From contig JAEZHJ010000009.1 of NCBI GenBank assembly GCA_023436925.1, positions 14,056-78,055 of the forward strand: a stretch of DNA of 64,000 bases. The letters run 5' to 3'. The DNA comes from Actinomycetes bacterium. GTDB taxonomy: Bacteria > Actinomycetota > Actinomycetes > Propionibacteriales > Propionibacteriaceae. Positions 52,704-59,477 of this stretch are shown piece after piece; the first letter of the stretch is position 1, and each line of letters opens with the position of its first letter. The notes beneath the pieces were generated by a model. It was given only the letters and a program-made list of their open reading frames with translations. It made no database searches and had not been told where the DNA came from. The position numbers were made by a program, and so were the translations under genes.

Positions 52704-53763
52704 GCCCGGCGTCGATCCCGAGGCCGCTGCGCAAGGCCTGGAAGCCGCCCTGGAACTCTCCCGGCAGGCGTTGGCCGACGGCTGCCCGCAGGCCGAGTTC
52801 GTCGCCCGGCTGACGGCGGCGCTGGAGACGGTCACCGCCGACGGCGCGATCGCCCGGGCGGTGCTCTTGCGGTTGACCGCGAACCTGACCGGCACGGTGG
52901 GGAGCGGGCGAAGCGTGCAGGCCGCGCCCGGCGACGACCTGGCGCTGGTGCTGTCGCAGGCCGCCCCCGGCGCCACCGTCCACCTGGCCGCGGGGGAGTA
53001 CCGGCTGGACGACACCCTCGTCGTGCTGGAGTCGGTGACCCTGGCCGGGGACGACCGCGACACCACCCGGCTGGTGTCAGGGGCGGACGAGATGGCCGTG
53101 CTGGTGATGACCTCCGGCCTGGTCGGCCTGCGCGACCTGACCCTGACGCGCGACCCGGCGACCAGCGGGTCCGGCATCGTCACCGGCGGCGCCAGCACGC
53201 TGCGGCTGAAGCGGGTCACCGTCTCGGGAGCCCGCGCCGGCCAGGACCGTCAGGGTGGGGCCGGCCTGGACCTCACCGGCAGCGACACCGCCGCGAGCCC
53301 GGGACGGACCACAGCCGAGGTGACCGATTCGGAGTTCAGCGGCAACAGCTGGTCCGGCATCTCCGTCTCGGGAGGACACCGGGTGAGCATCGTGGGGTCA
53401 AGGTTCGCCGACAACGGCCAGTGTGGGCTGTGCTTCCTCGGCTCGGCCGAGGGCTCGGTCGAGACCAGCCGGTTCGAGGCCAACGGCATCGGGGTGGCAG
53501 CGGTGGGCACCGCGACCCCGCTGGTCCGCGAGAACCGGGTCAGCGGCGGTGAGGTGGGCATCCAGGTGGGAGGGGCAGCGCAGCCGACCGTCGACACGAA
53601 CCGGATCAGCGCCGCCGAACGGGCCGCGGTGATCCTCACCGAGCAGGCCGCGGGTGTGCTTCGCCACAATGTCTGCAGCGAGGTGCCGGTCGGGATCGCG
53701 CTGGCGAAGACGGCGCTGCCGACGCTGCTCGACAACGAGTGCACCCTGGTGCAGGCGAAGTAG
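52477..53763 (+). CDS. Parallel beta-helix repeat lipoprotein
   Basis: The 428-residue product begins with MRGLRIWVACLAAALLCGGC, a lipoprotein-type signal ending at Cys20; the lipobox (CGGC) is not canonical. A Ser/Pro linker and a helical segment to about residue 165 precede a right-handed beta-helix. Its coils resemble those of pectate-lyase-like and nitrous-oxide-accessory-like proteins, for example LRLKRVTVSGARAG, AEVTDSEFSGNSWSGISVSG and VSIVGSRFADNGQCGLCF. No polysaccharide-lyase catalytic site is evident, so binding or scaffolding is as likely as catalysis. ATG 52477 is chosen over ATG 52417 because the signal peptide starts there and a -10 hexamer sits six bases upstream. The first 227 nt overlap the end of the giant gene, and a functional link is plausible. 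Confidence 0.82.
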   Translation: MRGLRIWVACLAAALLCGGCGATPAPSSPSPSVTSGSPCQAAVSAVAQAVRQYVSAYETRPTPAASPSAPPSGPTEPGVDPEAAAQGLEAALELSRQALADGCPQAEFVARLTAALETVTADGAIARAVLLRLTANLTGTVGSGRSVQAAPGDDLALVLSQAAPGATVHLAAGEYRLDDTLVVLESVTLAGDDRDTTRLVSGADEMAVLVMTSGLVGLRDLTLTRDPATSGSGIVTGGASTLRLKRVTVSGARAGQDRQGGAGLDLTGSDTAASPGRTTAEVTDSEFSGNSWSGISVSGGHRVSIVGSRFADNGQCGLCFLGSAEGSVETSRFEANGIGVAAVGTATPLVRENRVSGGEVGIQVGGAAQPTVDTNRISAAERAAVILTEQAAGVLRHNVCSEVPVGIALAKTALPTLLDNECTLVQAK

Positions 53764-53767
53764 CGTC

Positions 53768-53783
53768 CCGGGCCGCAACCCGG
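53768..53783. terminator. Candidate bidirectional hairpin between convergent genes
   Basis: CCGGG and CCCGG form a five-base-pair stem with a six-base loop in the 25-nt gap between the convergent lipoprotein and ABC-F genes. There is no T-tract on either side. Confidence 0.35.
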
Positions 53784-53788
53784 CGGCG

Positions 53789-55564
53789 TCAGTCAGCCGC
53801 CTCCAGCAGCTCGGCCAGGTCCAGCCACTCGGCTTCGAGCTCGGCGTGGCGGGCCTCCGTGCGGGCCAGTTCGGCGCCCAGTTCGGTGAGCCGGGCGTAA
53901 TCGGCGGCGTGCAGCGACATCTCGTGGTGCAGCTCGGCGATCCGGCTCGCGGCCTTGTCCAGCTGGCCCTCGACCCGGGCCAGGTCCTTGCGCGCCTGGC
54001 GGACGCGGGCCGCCGCCGCGCCGCGGCTGGCCGGCCGGGAGGATCCGGCGGCCGAAGCGGTGAGCTGGTTGCGCCGGTGGGCGAGGTACTCGTCCACGCC
54101 GCCGGGCAGCAGGACGCAACGCCCGTCGCCCAGCAGCGCGTAGGTGACATCGCACACCCGCTCCAGGAAGTAGCGGTCGTGGCTCACCACCAGCAGGGTC
54201 CCCGGCCAGCTGTCGAGGTAGTCCTCGACGACGGTCAGGGTGTCGATGTCGAGGTCATTGGTGGGCTCGTCGAGCAGCAGGACGTTGGGCTCGCCCATCA
54301 ACAGCCGCAGGAACTGCAGCCGGCGCCGCTCCCCGCCCGACAGGTCGCCGATCCTGGTGACCAGGCGCTCCCCGGTGAAGCCGAACTCCTCGAGCAGGGA
54401 CGAGGCCGAGGCCTCCCGGCCGGTGGCCAGCCGTGTCTGCCGCTTCAGCCGGTCGACGCTGTCGAGCACCCGCTCGGTGTCGTCGAGCTCGGCGACCTGC
54501 TGCGACAGGTGGCCCAGCCGCAGCGTCTTGCCGCGCTTGACCCGGCCGGACGTCGGCTCGACGTCGCCGGTCAGCAGCCGCAGCAGGGTGGTCTTGCCCG
54601 CCCCGTTCACGCCGATCAGCCCGATCCGGGCGCCCGGGCCGATCGACCAGTCCAGCCCGGCGAGCAGCTCCCGTCCGCCGATCGAGTAGCTGACGTGGTG
54701 CAGGTCGAAGACATCCTTGCCGAGCCGGGCCAGGGAGAACTCCTGCAGCCGCAGCCGGTCGCGCGGGTCGGGCACGTCGGTGATCAGGGCGTTGGCGGCG
54801 GCGATCCGGAACTTCGGCTTGGAGGTGCGGGCCGGCGCGCCGCGTCGCAGCCAGGCCAGCTCCTTGCGCAGCAGGTTCTGCCGGCGCGACTCGGTCGCGG
54901 CGGCCTGCCGGGCGCGCTCCGCCCGGGCGAGCACGTACGCGGCGTAGCCCCCGTCGTAGGAGTCGACGACCGCGTCGTGCACCTCCCAGATCCGGGTGCA
55001 GACCGCGTCCAGGAACCACCGGTCATGGCTGACCACGAGCATCGCGGTGCCGCGGGCCTGCAGCACGTTGAGGTGCTCTGCCAGCCAGGCCACGGCCTCG
55101 ACGTCGAGGTGGTTGGTGGGCTCGTCCAGCACCAGCAGGTCGTGCCCGGCGAGCATCAGCGCGACCAGGCTGACCCGGCGTCGCTCGCCGCCGGAGAGCC
55201 GTGCGACCTCGGCGTCCATCGGGATCCCGGTCAGCAGCGAGCCGACCACCGCCCGGCTGGACTCCTCGGCCGCCCAGGCGTGGTCGGGTCGGCCGCCGAC
55301 GACGACATCGCGCACCGTGGCGCCCGGCGGGAAGGCCTCGTCCTGGCCGAGGTGGCCGATAGAGACCGACCCGGTGCGGGTCACCTGCCCGGAGTCCGGC
55401 TCGCGGCGACCGGTGAGCAGGTCCAGCAGGGTCGACTTGCCGGAGCCGTTGCGTCCGACGACGCCGATGACGTCACCGGCGGACAGGCCGAGGCTGACCT
55501 CGTCCAGCAGGATGCGGGTACCGAACGCGATCGAGACGCGTTCGGCGTTGACCAGGTTCGCCAA
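53789..55564 (-). CDS. ABC-F family ATPase, Uup type
   Basis: The 591-residue protein has two ABC ATPase domains and no membrane segments, as in ABC-F ribosome-associated ATPases. Domain 1 has Walker A GRNGSGKST (residues 37-45), signature LSGGERRR and Walker B LLVLDEPTNHLD. A charged helical linker (RRQNLLRKELAWLRRG) connects to domain 2, with GVNGAGKTT, LSGGERRR and VLLLDEPTNDLD. The last 75 residues form a coiled coil (RQARKDLARVEGQLDKAASR), typical of the Uup subgroup; Uup homologues act on ribosomes or stalled translation and on DNA structures. The start is TTG 55564, two bases after the DUF4191 stop and without a clear ribosome-binding site, so re-initiation from the upstream gene is likely. 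It is the last gene of the lipA-DUF4191 unit. Confidence 0.92.
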   Translation of the reverse strand: MANLVNAERVSIAFGTRILLDEVSLGLSAGDVIGVVGRNGSGKSTLLDLLTGRREPDSGQVTRTGSVSIGHLGQDEAFPPGATVRDVVVGGRPDHAWAAEESSRAVVGSLLTGIPMDAEVARLSGGERRRVSLVALMLAGHDLLVLDEPTNHLDVEAVAWLAEHLNVLQARGTAMLVVSHDRWFLDAVCTRIWEVHDAVVDSYDGGYAAYVLARAERARQAAATESRRQNLLRKELAWLRRGAPARTSKPKFRIAAANALITDVPDPRDRLRLQEFSLARLGKDVFDLHHVSYSIGGRELLAGLDWSIGPGARIGLIGVNGAGKTTLLRLLTGDVEPTSGRVKRGKTLRLGHLSQQVAELDDTERVLDSVDRLKRQTRLATGREASASSLLEEFGFTGERLVTRIGDLSGGERRRLQFLRLLMGEPNVLLLDEPTNDLDIDTLTVVEDYLDSWPGTLLVVSHDRYFLERVCDVTYALLGDGRCVLLPGGVDEYLAHRRNQLTASAAGSSRPASRGAAAARVRQARKDLARVEGQLDKAASRIAELHHEMSLHAADYARLTELGAELARTEARHAELEAEWLDLAELLEAAD

Positions 55565-55566
55565 GC

Positions 55567-56328
55567 TCAGCGGCCGCGCATGGCGCGGTTGAGGCCCTTG
55601 GGCGAGGGCATCGGGCCGCGCGGCAGCGGCACCTTGGGACGCACCGCGTCGAGCGCCCGCAGCCGCTGCTTCACCTCGGTCAGCTGGACCGGCTTGAGCG
55701 CCTTCGGCATCTTCTTCAGATGGTCGGCCAGCTTGTCCAGCGGCACCTGGCCGGGGCCGTCGCCCATGACGATGGTGGTCACCGGAACCCCGTAGGCCAC
55801 CTGTTCGTGCTTGCGTGCCTCGGCGGTCAGCAGCGGCTTCAGCCGGGCGGCCGAACCCTCGCCGATCAGCACGATGCCGGGCCGGCCCACCACCCGGTGG
55901 ACGATGTCCATCTGCTTGTTGACCGTGATGCCGACGGTGTAGTCCCAGCGCTTCTTGTCGAGCATGTTGAAGGCGACCTCGGCCGAGCCGGGCTTGCCCG
56001 CGTAGCGCTTGTAGGTGGCCTTGCGGGCGCGGTTCAGCAGCATGTACAGGCCGGCGACCAGGCCCGCCATGATGCCGGTGATCAGCCACATCCACCACGG
56101 CGGCACGAAGACGCCGACCAGGCTGACGACCACGGCGGCGCCGAGCGCGACCCCGAGGACCGCCCAGCGGGTCTGCGGGTCGACCTCGACCGTGACCCGG
56201 TAGGTCTCCTTCAGCTGGCGGAACCAGCCCCAGTCCCGGGGATCGGAGGAGTTCTTCTTCGCCAGCTTGGCCGCCTTGATCTGGGCCTTCTGCTTGGCGG
56301 CCAGTTCCTTGGCCTTCTCGCTCGCCAT
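55567..56328 (-). CDS. DUF4191 membrane protein
   Basis: The 253-residue protein starts with a Lys/Ala-rich helix (KAKELAAKQKAQIKAAKLAK), has two hydrophobic segments at about residues 54-100 (AVLGVALGAAVVVSLVGVFV and the following WWMWLITGIMAGL stretch), then a cytosolic domain with VGRPGIVLIGEGSAARL and VTTIVMGDGPGQVPLDKL. This matches DUF4191, a conserved actinobacterial inner-membrane family of unknown function that usually follows lipA. The ATG at 56328 overlaps the lipA stop by one base (TAATG), and GGAG lies six bases upstream inside lipA, so translation is coupled. Confidence 0.93.
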   Translation of the reverse strand: MASEKAKELAAKQKAQIKAAKLAKKNSSDPRDWGWFRQLKETYRVTVEVDPQTRWAVLGVALGAAVVVSLVGVFVPPWWMWLITGIMAGLVAGLYMLLNRARKATYKRYAGKPGSAEVAFNMLDKKRWDYTVGITVNKQMDIVHRVVGRPGIVLIGEGSAARLKPLLTAEARKHEQVAYGVPVTTIVMGDGPGQVPLDKLADHLKKMPKALKPVQLTEVKQRLRALDAVRPKVPLPRGPMPSPKGLNRAMRGR

Positions 56329-57269
56329 TATGCGCTCCGCGTCTCGTTGCTCGCCCGCGCGGACATTGCCTGCCGGTACAGCCGTCCTGCGCGGTAGGAC
56401 GAACGTACCAAGGGTCCGCTGAGCACACCCGTGAAGCCGATCGCGGCAGCCTCGGCTGCCAGCTCGTCGAACTCCTGCGGGGTGACCCATCGGTCGATCG
56501 GGTGGTGGTGGACGGACGGGCGCAGGTACTGGGTGATGGTGATGAGTTCCGCGCCGGCGTCGTGCAGGTCGTGCAGGGCCTGGGAGATCTCCTCACGGGT
56601 CTCGCCCATGCCGAGGATGAGGTTCGACTTGGTCACCAGGCCGAAGGCCCGGGACTTGGTCAGCACCTCCAGCGATCGGGTGTAGCTGAAGCCCGGACGG
56701 ATCCGGCGGAAGATCCGCGGCACCGTCTCGACATTGTGTGCGAAGACCTCCGGCCGGGTCTCGAACAGCTGGGTGAGCAGCTCGTCGCGTCCGGAGAAGT
56801 CCGGGGCCAGCATCTCGACCCCGACGCCCGGGTTGAGCTCGTGGATCTTGCGGATCGTCTCGGAGTACAGCCAGATGCCCTCATCGGGCAGGTCGTCGCG
56901 GCAGACCCCGGTGACGGTGGCGTAGCGCAGCCCCATCGTGCGCACCGACTCGGCCACCCGCAGCGGCTCCCCGGTGTCGTAACCGGACGGCTTGCGGGAT
57001 TCGATCTGGCAGAAGTCGCAGCGTCGGGTGCAGGAGTCGCCGCCGATCAGGAAGGTGGCCTCGCGGTCCTGCCAGCACTCGAAGATGTTGGGGCAGCCGG
57101 CCTCCTGGCAGACGGTGTGCAGGCCCTCGTCCTTCACCAGCTGCTGGAGTTCCCGGTAGTCGGGGCCCATCGTGGCCGTGGTCTTGATCCAGGGCGGCTT
57201 GCGCTCGATCGGGGTCTGCGCGTTGCGCACCTCGAGGCGGAGCAGCCGGCGCGGCTGGGTGTCGGTCAC
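56328..57269 (-). CDS. lipA: Lipoyl synthase
   Basis: LipA is a radical-SAM enzyme that inserts two sulfurs into protein-bound octanoyl chains, the step after the LipB transfer reaction. The 313-residue protein has both iron-sulfur sites: the auxiliary-cluster cysteines C54, C59 and C65 ([12 protein letters not shown]) and the radical-SAM CxxxCxxC at C80, C84 and C87 (CTRRCDFC). GMGETREEI and the C-terminal SSYRAGRLY are also present. The GTG start at 57269 lies six bases after TAGGAT (57281-57276), matching the leaderless pattern. It is the first gene of a coupled unit with DUF4191 and the ABC-F gene. Its usual partner lipB lies 4.9 kb away. Confidence 0.97.
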   Translation of the reverse strand: MTDTQPRRLLRLEVRNAQTPIERKPPWIKTTATMGPDYRELQQLVKDEGLHTVCQEAGCPNIFECWQDREATFLIGGDSCTRRCDFCQIESRKPSGYDTGEPLRVAESVRTMGLRYATVTGVCRDDLPDEGIWLYSETIRKIHELNPGVGVEMLAPDFSGRDELLTQLFETRPEVFAHNVETVPRIFRRIRPGFSYTRSLEVLTKSRAFGLVTKSNLILGMGETREEISQALHDLHDAGAELITITQYLRPSVHHHPIDRWVTPQEFDELAAEAAAIGFTGVLSGPLVRSSYRAGRLYRQAMSARASNETRSA

Positions 57270-57275
57270 CCTGCA

Positions 57276-57281
57276 ATCCTA
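57276..57281 (-). promoter_or_regulatory. -10 hexamer for a probable leaderless lipA transcript
   Basis: On the - strand TAGGAT is followed by six bases and the lipA GTG at 57269. The purF start has the same hexamer and the same spacing. Confidence 0.6.
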
Positions 57282-57320
57282 TCCGGCCGGGCGCTCCCGG
57301 CTGACCGGCTCAGAGCTGGC

Positions 57321-57417
57321 GGGGGAGGGGGTCGTGCGCAGCGGCAGCAGGGCCGGCGCCATCAGCGTTCGTGGCGGCGGCGAAGGCGCCGGGCCACCAC
57401 TTCATTCCCCCTCCCCC
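57321..57417. repeat. Perfect 11-bp inverted repeat upstream of lipA
   Basis: GGGGGAGGGGG (57321-57331) and CCCCCTCCCCC (57407-57417) are exact reverse complements separated by 75 nt. The G-rich arm could also form a quadruplex on one strand. It lies 40-136 bp upstream of the lipA -10 box. Confidence 0.6.
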
Positions 57418-57492
57418 AAGCCCGGGGTGGGCGCGGGTGAGACTCACGCTAGCGGTCCTGGCCGCGCGATTGAGCCAGTTGGGCGAAAATTC

Positions 57493-57516
57493 GTGAGCAC
57501 TGCTCTCAAAACGTCA
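57493..57516. repeat. Palindrome-containing element, copy 1
   Basis: GTGAGCACTGCTCTC followed by AAAACGTCA. The core GAGCA-C-TGCTC is a perfect short palindrome. A related copy lies at 60933-60958. Confidence 0.45.
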
Positions 57517-57735
57517 AGAGGTGGCCCTGTTTCGGCGCATTTCGCCGAGATCAGGCGCTGCGACCCGGTCCGCCGGGGACGCGGGCGCGCCGGCACTCTT
57601 CCACCTGTCTCGAGAGCGTGAGCCCGCGAGGCGCTGAGGCGAGCTGGGGGCGTTCGCGGGGGTTTTCGGCCGGGTCTTGAGCCTCGCGCCGGGGATCGGG
57701 GGCGCTGGTGGTGGTTCTGGACGCCGGTTCCGGGT

Positions 57736-57801
57736 CGATAACCCTCGCCAACGCCCCCGACGCCTTGGATCGGGTCGGCGACCCCCGCGATAACCGTCGC
57801 C
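57736..57801. repeat. Two direct copies of a 14-mer
   Basis: CGATAACCCTCGCC (57736-57749) and CGATAACCGTCGCC (57788-57801) differ at one position and start 52 bp apart in the gene-free block. The AT-containing core stands out from the surrounding GC-rich sequence. Confidence 0.6.
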
Positions 57802-58011
57802 GGGGTCCCCGGTTCGGGTCGACGGCGGCGAGCCCAGCGGGGGTGGGTCCCGCCGCTCAGCCAGGGTGGGTCGGATCCCGGCGCCCCGGCCAAGCCGCCT
57901 GGCGTCCGCGAGACCCGATGATCCGGGCGAGGCCGGGCCGGGTGGTCGAGCCACGTTGTGGGGGAACCCGAGTGTCGTTGCCGGCGGAGCACAGCCTCTC
58001 GCCGGGGGTGG

Positions 58012-59466
58012 TCACCGTCCGGCGATCGCGAAGACGCTCTCCTCCTGGTAGTACAGGCTCCGTTCCCCGTCGGCTGCCCAGACGGCGAGCACGCCGATCG
58101 GGCTGAGGTCGGAGACCAGGCCCGACCCGGCGAGCACGATCCGGTCCGCCAACTCGGACGGGTCACTGATCACCGCCACCGCCTTGCCGAGGCGACGCCA
58201 GTACTGTGGCTGGCCGCCCAGCCCGTGGCCCTCCCAGAGCTGCCGCGCCGGGCAGGCGGCGGAGCGTTCGAGCGGGATCACCCACGCTGACCCGTCGCCC
58301 TCGTGGGCGACGACGACAGCCTCGTCGGGTGCACCCACGACCACCCCGGGGATTCCGGGGCAGACCGTGCCGAGCGCCACCGCGGACCCGAAGCCGTCAC
58401 CGGTCTCGGCCCGGCCGGGGACGCCCTCGGTGGCCTGGCTGAGCAGTTCGCCGGGAGCCTGCCCGTCCTCGGAGAGGGTGAAGAGCTGGACAGCGCCGGT
58501 GTTGTCGACGGCGCCCACCCGGTCGCCGGGCACGCCGACGGCGAGGTGGCCGTCCCGTGCGGCGAGGCTGGCGCCGAAGGCGTCGCCCTTGGCCGGCTCG
58601 CCCGGTACCCCGGGGCTGGCCTGGCTGATGACCTCACCGGAGGTGGCGCCTTCGGCGTTGAAGCCGAGCACCGCGATGGCTCCGCCGGCGGCGGATCCGA
58701 TGAGCGCCCGAGGGGCGCCCACGAACAGCCGGTGCCCCGCCACCGCCATTGACTCCCCGAAGGAGCCCTGGTCGGCGAGGTCCGGCACCGCCCCCGTCCC
58801 GGGGGCAAGGATGGTCGGCGTGGTCGTGCTGCGGCCATCGGCCCCGAGCGGGAAGACCAGGACCCGCCCCGTGCCGCCGGTGTCCTCACGGAACCGGGAG
58901 CTGACCCCGACCGCCAGGCGGGGGACAGGCTCCCGCAGCAGGCCCAGCGACGACACCCGCGAGTCATCGTCGACCTGGGACACGGGGATGCAGTGCAGGG
59001 TCGAGAGCGACAGCCCCTGGACTGAGCCGAACAGCTCGCACACGCTGGTGCCCGACTCCAGTCCCTTTCCGACGAAGACGAGGTCGCTGAAGCCGTCGCC
59101 GTTCAGATCGGGGGCCAGCATCGATCCCAGACCGACGTTGCCCCACTCGTCGAGGATGGTCTCCTGGGCGGTGATCTCGGTGGTGGACCCGGAGCCGTAC
59201 CGGACGGTGATCCGGGCGTCCTCGCGGGGGCCGAAGAACGAGGTGGCGAGGTCGACCGCGCCATCACCGTCGAAGTCGGGCGTGGCGGTTCCTGCCGCCG
59301 CTGTGGTGGGGGTGGGGGTCGACGGGCTCGCAGTCGGCCCTGCCGGTTGGGTGGGCGTGGCCGTCGGCGTCGGCGCGGAGGCCGGGAGCTGTGGCGTGCA
59401 GCCCGTCCCGAGCACCAGCGCGCACACGGCGGAGGCGGTCGCGGTGAGGGTTCGCGTGCGGTGCAT
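58012..59466 (-). CDS. FG-GAP repeat lipoprotein, second gene of a tandem pair
   Basis: The 484-residue protein has a lipoprotein signal ending at Cys23 (LVLGTGC), a Thr/Pro/Ala linker to about residue 63, then a chain of FG-GAP/VCBS-type repeats predicted to form a beta-propeller. Calcium loops are seen in DFDGDG (residues 64-69) and DLNGDGFSDLVFVG. Further blades show FGESMAVAGHRLFVGAP, FGASLAARDGHLAVGVPGD and FGSAVALGTV. A CPGIPGVVVGAPDEAVVVAH block and a second Cys in AACPARQL suggest a disulfide. The start is ATG 59466 with GGAGG five bases upstream. It begins 11 nt after the stop of the paralogous gene at 59478-60845 and shares its C-terminal motif (FAIAGR versus LALAGR), so the two arose by duplication and are probably co-transcribed. 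Ligand unknown. Confidence 0.87.
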   Translation of the reverse strand: MHRTRTLTATASAVCALVLGTGCTPQLPASAPTPTATPTQPAGPTASPSTPTPTTAAAGTATPDFDGDGAVDLATSFFGPREDARITVRYGSGSTTEITAQETILDEWGNVGLGSMLAPDLNGDGFSDLVFVGKGLESGTSVCELFGSVQGLSLSTLHCIPVSQVDDDSRVSSLGLLREPVPRLAVGVSSRFREDTGGTGRVLVFPLGADGRSTTTPTILAPGTGAVPDLADQGSFGESMAVAGHRLFVGAPRALIGSAAGGAIAVLGFNAEGATSGEVISQASPGVPGEPAKGDAFGASLAARDGHLAVGVPGDRVGAVDNTGAVQLFTLSEDGQAPGELLSQATEGVPGRAETGDGFGSAVALGTVCPGIPGVVVGAPDEAVVVAHEGDGSAWVIPLERSAACPARQLWEGHGLGGQPQYWRRLGKAVAVISDPSELADRIVLAGSGLVSDLSPIGVLAVWAADGERSLYYQEESVFAIAGR

Positions 59467-59477
59467 CAGGTCCTCCC

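Larger units (their letters stand above)
57270..58011. other. 742-nt stretch without a convincing gene
   Basis: Apart from the lipA -10 box, this stretch has no gene I can support. Several overlapping GC-driven ORFs occur, but none has a recognisable domain or start signal. It holds an 11-base inverted repeat (57321-57331 with 57407-57417), a relatively AT-rich patch (about 57484-57520) with a palindromic element, and two copies of a 14-mer (57736-57749, 57788-57801). It could be a decayed gene, a dispersed genomic repeat or a long untranslated region of the FG-GAP unit. Confidence 0.6.

Noticed and set aside
44930..51980. CRISPR array or DNA-level repeat array
   Set aside because: Repeats are at the protein level with varying codons and spacing. 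There are no identical direct repeats with spacers.
15399..52703. Giant gene as a non-ribosomal peptide or polyketide synthase
   Set aside because: There are no condensation, adenylation, ketosynthase or carrier motifs. The composition is Thr/Ala/Gly/Val-rich repeats with a signal peptide.
52400..52703. LPXTG or other sortase anchor at the C-terminus of the giant
   Set aside because: No LPXTG-like motif, hydrophobic segment or basic tail is present. The protein ends in a Cys-containing polar stretch.
53789..56596. Reading the ABC-F frame as a 935-residue protein from an upstream start
   Set aside because: The first 344 residues are an out-of-frame reading of DUF4191 and lipA. The ABC-F homology begins at TTG 55564.
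57444..58166. Open frames in the gene-free block (both strands)
   Set aside because: They extend into the FG-GAP gene or overlap each other, are Arg/Pro-rich, and have no domain, ribosome-binding site or -10 box.
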